From an uncultured Spirochaetaceae bacterium (lineage in GTDB: Bacteria > Spirochaetota > Spirochaetia > Treponematales > Treponemataceae), in the NCBI GenBank assembly GCA_902802305.1, contig CADCLG010000019.1, forward strand, positions 1 to 64,000: a DNA stretch of 64,000 nt, written 5' to 3'. Positions 43,621-53,114 of the stretch are shown in pieces. Every line of letters begins with the position of its first letter. Within the stretch, counting starts at the first letter, position 1. The notes beneath the pieces are model-generated. The model saw nothing but the letters and a program-made list of their open reading frames with translations. It had not been told where the DNA came from and searched no databases. Position numbers and translations under genes: made by a program.

Positions 43621-44178
43621 TTACAAATCAATATTAAAGGTTTTTGCAGCAAGCAGAGTTGTCGGAGGCCCATGGCCCGGCATTAAAATTGTAGCTTCTT
43701 GTTGTGAAAAAATCTTATCTTCAATTGTGGAACGCAGAATAAACTCTGAATAACTGGAGTTTGTACTTCCCATTGAACCTGCAAAAAGAACATCACCGGT
43801 AAAAAGTACATTTCCAATTCCATATACAACCGAATCAGAAGTATGACCTGGAACCGACATATAATGAACAATCATTTTTGCTGCGGTAATCTTTCCATCG
43901 CCGGTAATAACCGAAGTATCGTTTCCTGCAATTTCCCAGTCTGCTGCATAGATTTTTGGAGAATATATTTTTCGCAAAGTGTTAAGCCCTGCAACATGGC
44001 TTGAGTGATTGTGGGTAATCAGTACAGAAGAAAGCTTCAGATGATTATCTTCAATTTGAGAAATAATACTTTCGGTTACCTCACCCGGATCAATAATAAT
44101 TGCTTCCTTAGCTTTTTCGTTAACGACAATATAGCAGTTAGAAAATCCTGATAAATGCAAATGGCTGTAAATCTTCAT
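43621..44178 (-). CDS. Metallo-beta-lactamase-fold hydrolase (glyoxalase II-like) with altered metal motif
   Basis: 185 residues, the usual size for short MBL/glyoxalase II-like proteins. Metal sites read THNHSSHVAG (normally THxHxDHxxG, so the Asp is Ser), PGHTSDSV, LFTGDVLFAGSMG and MPGHGPPTT. Four His and one Asp ligand remain, so site 1 could still bind one metal ion while site 2 is damaged. It may act as a thioester or phosphoester hydrolase with one metal, or have changed function. Overlaps the pentapeptide-repeat gene by 4 bases, so translation is coupled. Confidence 0.85.
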   Translation of the reverse strand: MKIYSHLHLSGFSNCYIVVNEKAKEAIIIDPGEVTESIISQIEDNHLKLSSVLITHNHSSHVAGLNTLRKIYSPKIYAADWEIAGNDTSVITGDGKITAAKMIVHYMSVPGHTSDSVVYGIGNVLFTGDVLFAGSMGSTNSSYSEFILRSTIEDKIFSQQEATILMPGHGPPTTLLAAKTFNIDL

Positions 44179-44870
44179 TCTTCCTCCCCACTGTTTTCGT
44201 TTTCTGTATTGCCAAAGTCAATTTCCTGCTCAATACCAGTAGCAAGTTCACTTCCTTCCTTAAAGAATTCTGCTTCCTTAAGATTTGACATTTTAAACGA
44301 AACATTAGTGCGTTTTGATTCATAAAAGAGCGTCTTTTTTATATTGCAGTTTCTAAAGGAAGTATCAATCAAAGTTGCGTTAATGAATCTTGAATTAAAT
44401 AAATCCGAATTATCAAAAGAAGACTGAACCGCCTGAATACCGTTGAAATTATTTTGAACCATATCGCTGGAGGTAAAAAGCGTGTGAGTAAAGGTGCAGC
44501 CGGAAAAAGAAGAAAAAGTTGTTTTGTTTTTGATGAAATTGCAGTCATTAAAAACAGCAAAATCAAAAATGCACATTTTCAAAAGGACGTTCTCGGAATG
44601 AATGTTCATAAACGTGCAGTGATAAAAATTACAGCCGAAAAACTTTTTATTGGTTAAATCGATGTCTGTAAAAATAAGACCGCAGGCAGTAAGACCAATG
44701 ATTTTGTCGTGGGTAGCGATGTATTTGTATATATCATCTTTAGCCTTTCCTGGATCCGGAATGTGATCAAGACAATAAGACTTTTCTTCCGTAAGATTTC
44801 CATCTTCATCAAAAGTCGACAGAGCAATATTTCTGCAGTGATGAACTAAGCATGTATTTTTTGTAAACAT
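44175..44870 (-). CDS. Pentapeptide-repeat protein
   Basis: 231 residues. About 65-200 is built from A(D/N)LxX-like five-residue units with Phe or Leu at the centre (IDLTNKKFFGCNFYHCTF, FNDCNFIKNKTTF, SDLFNSRFINATLIDTSFRNC), giving a right-handed four-sided helix. The N-terminus (FTKNTCLVHHCRNIALSTFDEDG, with SYCLDHIPDPG) has Cys/His residues that could bind zinc; the C-terminus is acidic. The role of such proteins is mostly unknown, though some mimic DNA and protect gyrase. First part of a coupled pair with the MBL-fold gene. Confidence 0.85.
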   Translation of the reverse strand: MFTKNTCLVHHCRNIALSTFDEDGNLTEEKSYCLDHIPDPGKAKDDIYKYIATHDKIIGLTACGLIFTDIDLTNKKFFGCNFYHCTFMNIHSENVLLKMCIFDFAVFNDCNFIKNKTTFSSFSGCTFTHTLFTSSDMVQNNFNGIQAVQSSFDNSDLFNSRFINATLIDTSFRNCNIKKTLFYESKRTNVSFKMSNLKEAEFFKEGSELATGIEQEIDFGNTENENSGEEE

Positions 44871-44897
44871 CTCTTATCCCCTGAAAACAATTATAAA

Positions 44898-47501
44898 CTA
44901 ATCTTCCTCGTAAAGTGTATTTACAAGCCTTAGTGCCTGATTTATTTTTTCTTTTTCTTCATAGCTGAACTCTACAGCTTCTTCAATTAAAGTTTCAAGA
45001 CTTGAATGACTTTCTGTCAAAGCTGTAATCAAACCACGGGAAACCTTGTACCAGTAATTTCCTTTTCCGTCCGTAAACAAAGAGATAAAGCCGTATTCCT
45101 TGTTTTTTTGTTTTGCAATGGCAGTATGTAAAATCCAATCCAGAGAATCAATTATTTTTTCTTTTCCAATAGAATCGTTTATGTTTGCGTTCATCTTGTG
45201 GTTCCAATTTTTCTCTGATAGCGGCGAAAGATCAAGGTTTTTAACGGCTTTGATAATTAAATCCATTTTTTCGCCTTCCATGAGAAGACCGGAATCTTTT
45301 GTAATGATTTTACCGCGCAGATTTGCACAGGCAGCAAGTTTATTTTTATCCTTTTCCTGTGCAAGGGCATATTTTAGATTTTCTATAGGAAGAATTGCGG
45401 TTTTCTTGCCCTTGATTTTTTTAGTTTCAAAAATAAAATCACCGAGTGAAAAAGCATTTTCAACATCGATGTTTGCATTTTCCTGGAGTTTTTTATTCTT
45501 TTTGGCAGCCTGTTTTTTAGCTTCCGGCATTTTTAATGTATCTACAGATGATTCAAAAGTCTTTGATTTTTTACAAGCCATGAGCCGTTCATAAAGCTCT
45601 GGATTAATTGTATCGAGCATTGGACGGGTTAGGGGAGAAACGCTCATCGCGAAAATGCGACTTGTCCTTACAATTTCACCTGCTACAATAAAAACAGGAT
45701 CTTGCTTGAACATTACACTTCCCGGATGAATACAGATGTGGTCTGCCGTAAGACTCCTGTAATTTTCTCTGCCTGTTCTAATACATACAAATTGAATCAT
45801 ACCGGCTGCAATACAGCATAAATAATCAGTCATGGAGCCGGCGTTTTCAATAATCGGCATCTTTAAGGATTCTCCGACAATTTCACCAAGCTGATATCTT
45901 ATGTTTACAATTTCCAGCATTACTCTTTCATCAAGATAATTTTTTTTGCAGAACTTTTCGCGGTTATCTGTCTGCATAAAGGCCCGGTAAAGATTGAGAT
46001 AAGTTCCAAAATCGCCCTGCATGTCTCTAAAGCGGTGATGAGCTTTTCTTGCTTCCATTTCCTGATTTGGAGGAAGAATAAAAGGTGAATATGCTGATAA
46101 AAACGAACAGGCAATCAGAACCTTATCGATTACATCAGGAAAGCGCATTACGGATTCAACAATGATTCGGCTTATTCTAGGTTCAAGCGGGAATCTTACC
46201 ATTATTTTTCCGATTTCAGAAAGCGTATTGTCTTTATCAAGTGCGCCAAGCATGTTTAAGGTATCAACCGCACCTATAATTCCTTCTCGTCCTGGTGGTG
46301 CAATAAAATCAAAATCATAAAAATCTGTAATTCCAAGTTCTGCCATTCTAAGAACTACTTCACTTAAATCTGTTCTATATATTTCCTCTTTTGTGTACAA
46401 TTCGCGGCTTTCAAAATCACGTCGGGAATAAAGTCTGTAGCAGGTTCCAGGTCTTGTTCTTCCCGCTCGTCCCTTGCGCTGATTACAGGAGGCTTTTGAG
46501 ACTACAGTTTCTACAAGACTTGAAGTAAAGGTTCTTGGACTGTAAAAGTTTAATTTAGCAAGTCCGGAATCAATTACTGTTGTGATGTCACTTATGGTTA
46601 CCGAGGTTTCTGCTATATTTGTAGAAACAACAACTTTTTTCTTTCCTGCCGGGGCTGGTGTAAAAACTCTTTCCTGTTCATCTTTTGAAAGTCTTCCATA
46701 AAGAGGCAGAATGAAGAGTTCTTTTCCATAAGGGAAATAGTACAATTTTTCAACGCAATCCTTGATAATTTTTTCACCAGGGAGAAAAATTAATATTCCT
46801 CCAGCGTTTTCGTCACCAGCATCATTATCAAGAACACGTCCAACCGTATTTGTAATTTTTCTAAGAAGCTCATCACAGCCTGCTTCTGTAGAAGTTGTGG
46901 CTCCCCCCTGAATCGGATCGTAAATTACAGTTACGGGATAAGTTACGGTATCAATTGAAACAATAGGGGCATTATCAAAATATTCCGAAAAGGCTTGAGT
47001 GTTCATGGTCGCAGAAGAAACAATTACATGAAAATCAGAGCGTTCTTTAAGAACACGTTTCAAAAGCCCCAGTACAAAATCTATATTCAGACTGCGTTCA
47101 TGGGCTTCATCAACCATAATTACGCTGTATTTACTGAGCCAAGGATCAAGCTTCATTTCCTGCAGCAGAATGCCGTCAGTCATAATTTTAATACGTGTAT
47201 CCTGATTCGTATTGTCTTCAAAGCGCATTTTATAACCGACTAAACCCGGATAAGGTGTGTCCATTTGTTTTGCAATGAACTCACTTACAGAGAGAGCGGC
47301 AATTCTTCTTGGCTGTGTAACTGCTATGATACCGTTAGTTGCGTATCCTGCTTCATATAAAATTACAGGAATCTGAGTTGTTTTTCCCGAACCCGTTGGA
47401 CTTTCAACAATAACAACCTGATTTTTTTCCAGACAGTCTAAAATCTTCTGTTTTTGTGCGTATACAGGAAGTGATTTATAATCAAAATTATTTATCGCCA
47501 T
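44898..47501 (-). CDS. DEAH-box RNA helicase, HrpA/Prp43-like
   Basis: 867 residues, much shorter than E. coli HrpA. RecA domains hold motif I GSGKTTQIP, motif II DEAH, motif III SAT, and VVSTNIAETSVTISDITTVIDSG with QRKGRAGRTRPG (motifs V and VI), then winged-helix and ratchet (HA2) domains and an OB-like C-terminal part (about 560-650) with a Lys-rich linker. DEAH helicases remodel RNA or RNA-protein complexes. It overlaps the CapA-like gene start-to-stop by 10 bases, so it follows that gene in one message. Exact RNA target unknown. Confidence 0.92.
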   Translation of the reverse strand: MAINNFDYKSLPVYAQKQKILDCLEKNQVVIVESPTGSGKTTQIPVILYEAGYATNGIIAVTQPRRIAALSVSEFIAKQMDTPYPGLVGYKMRFEDNTNQDTRIKIMTDGILLQEMKLDPWLSKYSVIMVDEAHERSLNIDFVLGLLKRVLKERSDFHVIVSSATMNTQAFSEYFDNAPIVSIDTVTYPVTVIYDPIQGGATTSTEAGCDELLRKITNTVGRVLDNDAGDENAGGILIFLPGEKIIKDCVEKLYYFPYGKELFILPLYGRLSKDEQERVFTPAPAGKKKVVVSTNIAETSVTISDITTVIDSGLAKLNFYSPRTFTSSLVETVVSKASCNQRKGRAGRTRPGTCYRLYSRRDFESRELYTKEEIYRTDLSEVVLRMAELGITDFYDFDFIAPPGREGIIGAVDTLNMLGALDKDNTLSEIGKIMVRFPLEPRISRIIVESVMRFPDVIDKVLIACSFLSAYSPFILPPNQEMEARKAHHRFRDMQGDFGTYLNLYRAFMQTDNREKFCKKNYLDERVMLEIVNIRYQLGEIVGESLKMPIIENAGSMTDYLCCIAAGMIQFVCIRTGRENYRSLTADHICIHPGSVMFKQDPVFIVAGEIVRTSRIFAMSVSPLTRPMLDTINPELYERLMACKKSKTFESSVDTLKMPEAKKQAAKKNKKLQENANIDVENAFSLGDFIFETKKIKGKKTAILPIENLKYALAQEKDKNKLAACANLRGKIITKDSGLLMEGEKMDLIIKAVKNLDLSPLSEKNWNHKMNANINDSIGKEKIIDSLDWILHTAIAKQKNKEYGFISLFTDGKGNYWYKVSRGLITALTESHSSLETLIEEAVEFSYEEKEKINQALRLVNTLYEED

Positions 47502-48778
47502 TCTATTAAATCCTTTGTGTAGTCTTCATTGATGGACTTTCGTCGTTTTATGTATTCTGCCCAATCCGTTCTATTTACATTATACAGATAATTTATAAAC
47601 TCGTCGTCTAGTTTTCGTAAAATAAAATGATTTGCAGTGTTAATGTAGGTAGTTATAAAAATAGGTTTTGCAAATGCTATCTCTGGTTTTGAATCTAAGC
47701 TTTTTTTTGTAAATGTAACTTTGTATAAAAGCCCATCACCTGTATTATCACGCTCTCCATTAGGATTTTTTGAAGTAAGTTCAGGGGCTCTCCTCTGACC
47801 GCTGATTGTATTTCCGTTTCCGTACATTATTATTTTTTGAGTATGGTTTTGTGTATCTATGATGATTTTTCTATCTTTGATTAAGTGTGCATGATTTGCC
47901 CAGACAATATCTACACCTGCATCAAGTAATTTTTCATAAAACTGGGTCTGCGATTTTTTATAGGAACGTACATATTCCGGCTCAGATGTATGGAAGGAAA
48001 GAATGAATAAATCGCATGGATTTTTTTCACGCAGGGATTTGCAGTATTTTATTAATATATCTCGTCCTTCTTCTGTGTTTTTTGAATAATTTACGTAATC
48101 GCGGGCTTCCTGGAGATTTAAAAGCTCTGTAACTGGCAAAAATAATATTTTCCAGCCATTTTTTTCAATTATATTGTAGGTATATTCTCCTTTTGGATTT
48201 TCTCTTATTCCAGAAAAATATAAAGGATTTTCGTTTGTGCTGTATTTTTCGGAAAGTTCTTTTGCAGTACGTAAAGTTTCCTGCATTCCATTTACACCCT
48301 TGTCAAAAGTGTGATTATTAGACAGGGAAAAAACATCAAAACCTGCTTCTACAGCCGCTTCTGCATATTGCTTTGACATATTGAAGTAGGGATAAGCCGA
48401 AACTTTTTTTGTCTGGTCAATTGGAGATTCTATATTTCCAAAAGCTAAATCTGCCTGTGAAATGATTTCCTTTACATCAATCCATATTTTATTAAAATCA
48501 TCAATGCGATAGTTTTCTTCATGCGCCATGATGTCACCGGCAAAAAGAAGAGTTAATGATTCTGCTTCTGTCTGCTCTTCTTCATACTGATTTTGAATGT
48601 TACTTTCTGTATCGCTTGATTCTTCTGGACTTATTTCTTCTATTATTTCTCTAGTAGTTTGTTCGTATGTATTGCTTTCTAAATCTAACTGCTCATGTTT
48701 TTTTTCTGTTGTCGCACAGGAGAATGTAAGTAAAAGAACAGATAATGTTATAACATGAACAGTTTTGATTTTTCGCAT
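47492..48778 (-). CDS. CapA-family lipoprotein (poly-gamma-glutamate or phosphodiesterase-like)
   Basis: 428 residues. Lipobox LTFSC at about 17-21, then an acidic linker of ~50 residues, then a metallophosphoesterase-like CapA domain: LLFAGDIMAHEENY, SLSNNHTFDKGVNG and WANHAHLIKD with the expected His/Asp/Asn metal residues. The family was named for capsule poly-gamma-glutamate synthesis but most members have unknown substrates; no capB/capC neighbours are visible here. Surface-anchored on the periplasmic side. The next gene, the DEAH helicase, overlaps its end by 10 bases. Confidence 0.88.
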   Translation of the reverse strand: MRKIKTVHVITLSVLLLTFSCATTEKKHEQLDLESNTYEQTTREIIEEISPEESSDTESNIQNQYEEEQTEAESLTLLFAGDIMAHEENYRIDDFNKIWIDVKEIISQADLAFGNIESPIDQTKKVSAYPYFNMSKQYAEAAVEAGFDVFSLSNNHTFDKGVNGMQETLRTAKELSEKYSTNENPLYFSGIRENPKGEYTYNIIEKNGWKILFLPVTELLNLQEARDYVNYSKNTEEGRDILIKYCKSLREKNPCDLFILSFHTSEPEYVRSYKKSQTQFYEKLLDAGVDIVWANHAHLIKDRKIIIDTQNHTQKIIMYGNGNTISGQRRAPELTSKNPNGERDNTGDGLLYKVTFTKKSLDSKPEIAFAKPIFITTYINTANHFILRKLDDEFINYLYNVNRTDWAEYIKRRKSINEDYTKDLIEWR

Positions 48779-48816
48779 TTATTAAACCTATATAATAAAT
48801 CTGGAAGAGGAGCAAA

Positions 48817-49425
48817 TTATTCAGATTTTTTCAATTCTTCTGCAAGACTTTTTACTTCTTCTAAAGAAAGTGCTGTCGCTTGAGCAATTTGTTCACATGA
48901 GCCAAGATTCATTTTGAGAAGATTTTTCGCATTGTTTATTGCATTATCATGCGCACCTTGCTGTAATCCCTGTTGAAATCCTTTTTCCATACCACTTTTC
49001 AATCCACGTATTTCGGCTTCTTCTCGGATTGTACGTTCTGTCATAACGGCATCCCAATAATCCCGTTCACGAATCCATTCTGCTTCGCTCTGGCTGATTG
49101 AATCTAAAGCTTCCTGTGCATACATAATTTCTTCCTCACTTTCGGCTAGATTTTTGATGTAATCTTCTTTTTCCTTGCTGTCTGCGTATAAAAAGAATTT
49201 AGCCCATTTTTCTACACTTGTCAATTTTTCAATAGGCTCGTCGGGAATATGCTTGTATTTTGGAAGCTCCAGAAAAATTATTTTCAATCTTGCTGATTTT
49301 AATCCCCTTCCATCTTCAAGCCGCATAGAATAAGTAAGAAATCCCTCTTCAATCGGGTTGAGTTTTGCTCCTAGGTAAGGGCGTAAAGTTTTGCTTGTGG
49401 TTATTTCTGACATAATGACCTCCAC
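48817..49425 (-). pseudogene. Rpn-family (PD-(D/E)XK nuclease / transposase-like) fragment, N-terminus missing
   Basis: 202 residues that match only the later part of Rpn-family proteins, which are normally about 300 residues: the FLELPKYKH segment, the SVEKWAKFFLYAD segment, and a C-terminal tail with GLKSGMEKGFQQGLQQGAHD-like helical repeats. The nuclease core (the PD..D/ExK part and the preceding TNDFVFK-type start) is absent. An ATG with GAGG site precedes the fragment, so a short protein could still be made. The next 330 bases hold no obvious remnant of the missing part. Marks rearrangement at the edge of the lipoprotein block. Confidence 0.7.
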
Positions 49426-49755
49426 TATATAATTAGTCGAAAACGTAAAAAAAAGTGCAGTTATTTTGAAAAAAAAATAAAAAAATGCTTTTTTGGTGCA
49501 AAAATATTCGTTTGAACTGTTTAATTATCAAGAACTTGTTATAAAAAATTATGAATGCATGCGTTTCGATGCTTGCAGGGAGGTTTTGATGAAATGAACT
49601 GGAAGAAAAAACATTTGCATTTGTAACTATTTTAATTTACTATGGTTAGTAAACAATTAAAAAAGAGGTGTTTTTCGTAGGAAAGACAGAAAAAACTATA
49701 AAGGCTTTCTTAGAGGAAAGTAAACAAATATCTTTTTTTTAACACGGAGGATTTT
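49426..49755. other. Noncoding region upstream of the lipoprotein block
   Basis: 330 A+T-rich bases between the divergent fragment and the first lipoprotein. It contains a small inverted repeat TTTACTA-TGGT-TAGTAAA (49636-49653), a weak CTTTC..GAAAG hairpin near 49709 and the lipoprotein ribosome site (CGGAGG before the ATG). No convincing ORF of useful length and no repeat that would indicate an insertion sequence end. Confidence 0.5.
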
Positions 49756-50925
49756 ATGTTAAAGAGAAAATTAGGTCTTGCAGTTGCTGCAATTTTGTGT
49801 GTTGGTTTGATGACATCATGTATTATTAATGATAATAGAAGTAATGGTGGTGATAATGAAGTTGTTAACGGTATAGATTATAAGGATTATTCAAAGAGTA
49901 CTTATTCTATAAAAGTTTATAATGAATCTTCAAAGAATGTAGTTTGTTTCCAGAATACACCAAGAGAAGCAAATCTTATTAGTGGTGTAAAGGCTGGTGC
50001 AACAGTTGGCTTAAAGAAGAATTCTTTGTTTGACTCTACCCATGATTTTATTCTTTATGTTGTTACAGAGGAAGATTATCTTGCCAATAAAAATGATTTG
50101 AGTAAATTGGATAACCATCCTTTTGCATCTCTTTATGCATACTATAATGCCGAATCAGCTGAAGCTACAGCAAATATGGTATACCACATTTCTAAAAATA
50201 TGGGTGGTGAGTATTACATTCTTATCAATAATAATACAAATTATAATGTTGAATTACGTCAGAATGGTCTTTATGGGGAATCACTTGCTTTTGCAGGACA
50301 TAATACAGTTCAAACAAAAATTAATATGATGGGTGGAGAAGATTATCATATTTACCCTGTATTCAGAAAGTACTCAAGAAAATATGGTGAAATTATTACA
50401 ACTTTCCCTAAATATACAGAAAATGGAAAAGATTATCCTGTAGCATTTAGTTTTTCATTAGATGATGAAACCTACTCACAAGAATTTAATGTAAGCAAAT
50501 GGTTTGATGAAGATGCACAGAAGGCCAGTGAAGCTGCAACAGCTGCTTATGTAGCTATTCATAATGGTAATACAGGTACAGGAGCTTCCCTTTATAAAGG
50601 TGGAACAGCAGAAGCTTTAAAAACTTCAACTGGTGGAAAGATGATTAATACTGATAAGACTCTTATATTTGAAGTCCCAATGGTTGATCTTGGTAATTAT
50701 AACTATTCAAAGAGTGTAACTGTTTCTGGTTGGGAAATTGGAACACCTATGAGTACTGATAGAGCTACTCTTGAGTCTATTGAAGTAGAGGCAGGAAAAA
50801 TGTATTACATTGAAATTGCTGGTTCTAATTATGTAAATCTTACAGCAGCTTGGAAAAAAACAAATGGAGTACTTGATGCTGACGAAACACACTTTGAAGA
50901 TGAACCATTAACAGAATTCAAATAA
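49756..50925 (+). CDS. Lipoprotein of unknown function (paralogue-like N-terminus)
   Basis: 389 residues. Signal peptide with lipobox LMTSC (about 18-22), then an Asn/Gly/Asp-rich linker and two beta-rich units starting YSIKVYNESSKNVVCF and YYILINNNTNYNVELR, followed by a third near 305-370. The pattern N-x-S/T-x-x-x-V after a beta strand recurs in the next lipoprotein, so the two probably share a beta-sandwich repeat. No catalytic motif. Own transcription unit with a CGGAGG site and a strong terminator. Confidence 0.75.
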   Translation: MLKRKLGLAVAAILCVGLMTSCIINDNRSNGGDNEVVNGIDYKDYSKSTYSIKVYNESSKNVVCFQNTPREANLISGVKAGATVGLKKNSLFDSTHDFILYVVTEEDYLANKNDLSKLDNHPFASLYAYYNAESAEATANMVYHISKNMGGEYYILINNNTNYNVELRQNGLYGESLAFAGHNTVQTKINMMGGEDYHIYPVFRKYSRKYGEIITTFPKYTENGKDYPVAFSFSLDDETYSQEFNVSKWFDEDAQKASEAATAAYVAIHNGNTGTGASLYKGGTAEALKTSTGGKMINTDKTLIFEVPMVDLGNYNYSKSVTVSGWEIGTPMSTDRATLESIEVEAGKMYYIEIAGSNYVNLTAAWKKTNGVLDADETHFEDEPLTEFK

Positions 50926-50943
50926 TCTTTCCTAAGTCTTAAT

Positions 50944-50991
50944 ATGATAACTACATAGAGTATATTAGCTTTATGTAGTTATCATTTTTTT
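50944..50991 (+). terminator. Rho-independent terminator after the first lipoprotein gene
   Basis: ATGATAACTACATA (50944-50957) pairs perfectly with TATGTAGTTATCAT (50972-50985), 14 bp, followed by a T-run. Confidence 0.85.
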
Positions 50992-51010
50992 ATCAATTTT
51001 CATTTCCTGG

Positions 51011-53092
51011 ATGAGTTTTATGAAAAGAATCTTTTTTCTAACTGCTATTTTTTCATTTCTTTTTTCTTCCTGTATTTTTGTAAATGATAATTCCGGACAG
51101 GAGTCTGATAATCCTCCTGTTGATGAAAATACAGCTCTGGTAACATTTGAAAATAAAAGCAAGTTTGATGTAAATATATATTTAGGTTCAAATCCTTATA
51201 TCGGAGCAGTTTCTTGTACTGTACCTGCTTCTTCTACAAATTATTCTAAATCATTCATAATCTCCAAAGATCAATCAATTGGAGATGTTTTTTATATTGA
51301 ATATCTTATAAAAATTGGTAATGCAGTTTTTCCTTACTGGACTCATGAAGCAAGTTCTGGCTGGAAGAGCCAGACAATTAAAAAAGACGGAAATAATAAA
51401 ATAATTATAGATGAATTAACAAAATGTGAATCAAAATCGGCCTATTTATTGATAGAAAATAATACTGATTCTGAAGTTCGTGTTAATAATGCAACTACTC
51501 CCTTAAAACCGCTTGCAAGTGAGGTAGCTTTGATTTCAAAAGGCAGCTGTGGAGTATACGAAGTTAGTCCCCTGTCAATTTACAAGCCTGCTGATATAAA
51601 TCTAGGCTATCTGGATGGAATTAAAATAAAGGTTGACGTCACAAATGAACTTTCTCTTCCTGTTTCAAATGCAGAAGTAGTAGCTGGTAATGTCTATACA
51701 ATCAGTGTAAATAAAGAAAAAGATGATAAAACTGGAAAAATATCCGCTTCTTTAAAAGCAATCACTTCTTTTAATATCGATACCCAAAGAAAAATCTGGT
51801 CTCTGGATAATTCAATTTTCACACCAGAATATGCTACCGTTATGCGGCCAAGTTACGATAAAAAATCAACTCTCGTAATGGGAACGGCCGCGGTTGATGT
51901 TACAAAAATCGGAATTGCACGAATTGATGAATATGGAAACTATTCAACAACAGATGATAATTTCATAGCATTTAATGAATATAAAAATCATCTCCGTACA
52001 GAAATTATTGATTTTGTCGAGCAGCAGGATAATTCAATTGTCATGCTTTGCAAACAGATATTCGATGATTCAAAAACAGGAGAAGGTTTTTATTCTGGCT
52101 CAGAAAATTATGTATTTGCCTGTTATGATTTTGGAGCAAAGTCATTAAAGTGGTACAAATCAATTGCTTCAAATGTAGAATTGTCTGATGGTTCATTTTA
52201 TCTATTCAACTTCAGACCTGATACAAAAAATAAATTGGTTCAGGTTGGGGATAATAAGTTTGTATGTGTCGGAGCATATAATCGTTATTATGATTATGAT
52301 CATCTTCATTATATGCTTTTATATATTGATGGAAATGATATAAATGAAAAGAAAGTTGTAAATAATACTGGTTTCAAAATTATTATTTCTGCTGATTATT
52401 CAGACTTAAGTGCGGGAAAAGAGAGACTTGCTTCTTCTGCTTATTTTGATGGCAAAGATTTATATATTTGTGGTTATGATAATTGGGATGCACCTGCTAA
52501 AGATCACGATGGCTATTCAGATGATATAATTCATACCGGAAAAATCTGGAAAACAAACCTTGACGCTTTGGATTCAGGTGCTTTTAATTTTTCTGATGAA
52601 AATCTAATCTACTCTCATGAAAACTGCCTTTTCTTTAGTATTGAAGGCTCTGGGGAAGGCATTGGTAAAGGCAATTATGTTGTCTGCGGCGAATATAAAG
52701 ATACAGGAAAACTTCTCAAAGGCTGCTATGTTACTTCAAGTATGATTGCTTCTGATTCTTCTTGCAATCCTGTTTTATATACAGTTCCTGAAAAAAATCA
52801 CTGCTGGTTCAATCAGCTTTGCCAATACGGAAATAAAATCGTTCTTTGTGGAACTGCTGCTTCAAAACGGGATGGCAGTGAAAATCCGCTTCCCTTTGTA
52901 GTTGCTTTTGACAAGCAGGGCAATAAACTTTGGGAAAACCTGACTTACACTTCATATACATCAGCCTTGAACATTCTGCCTAATACAATCGGCACTTATA
53001 CTCTTCAGTTGGGTAATTATAAGAATGGTAATGACAAGGACAATAAAATACATTATGTTAATGCAGATTTGCTTGGAAACGAAGCCAGGTAA
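51011..53092 (+). CDS. Large lipoprotein with propeller-like repeats, function unknown
   Basis: 693 residues; start ATG at 51011 or 51020 (the latter gives MKRIFFLTAIFSFLFSSC with a clear SSC lipobox). Residues 40-235 show the same NxS/T beta units as the upstream lipoprotein (ALVTFENKSKFDVNIYLG; AYLLIENNTDSEVRVNN). From about 260 to the end there are repeated units of the type D-G-K-D-L-Y-I-C-G-Y, K-I-V-L-C-G-T, N-K-F-V-C-V-G-A-Y and F-D-K-Q-G-N-K-L-W, suggesting a beta-propeller. No enzyme motif. The following gene begins 20 bases after the stop, so they form one message. Confidence 0.72.
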   Translation: MSFMKRIFFLTAIFSFLFSSCIFVNDNSGQESDNPPVDENTALVTFENKSKFDVNIYLGSNPYIGAVSCTVPASSTNYSKSFIISKDQSIGDVFYIEYLIKIGNAVFPYWTHEASSGWKSQTIKKDGNNKIIIDELTKCESKSAYLLIENNTDSEVRVNNATTPLKPLASEVALISKGSCGVYEVSPLSIYKPADINLGYLDGIKIKVDVTNELSLPVSNAEVVAGNVYTISVNKEKDDKTGKISASLKAITSFNIDTQRKIWSLDNSIFTPEYATVMRPSYDKKSTLVMGTAAVDVTKIGIARIDEYGNYSTTDDNFIAFNEYKNHLRTEIIDFVEQQDNSIVMLCKQIFDDSKTGEGFYSGSENYVFACYDFGAKSLKWYKSIASNVELSDGSFYLFNFRPDTKNKLVQVGDNKFVCVGAYNRYYDYDHLHYMLLYIDGNDINEKKVVNNTGFKIIISADYSDLSAGKERLASSAYFDGKDLYICGYDNWDAPAKDHDGYSDDIIHTGKIWKTNLDALDSGAFNFSDENLIYSHENCLFFSIEGSGEGIGKGNYVVCGEYKDTGKLLKGCYVTSSMIASDSSCNPVLYTVPEKNHCWFNQLCQYGNKIVLCGTAASKRDGSENPLPFVVAFDKQGNKLWENLTYTSYTSALNILPNTIGTYTLQLGNYKNGNDKDNKIHYVNADLLGNEAR

Positions 53093-53114
53093 GCGTTAAA
53101 AACGGAGGATAATG

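Noticed and set aside
48817..49425. Active transposase or nuclease of the Rpn family
   Set aside because: The catalytic N-terminal core is missing, so it is described as a fragment only.
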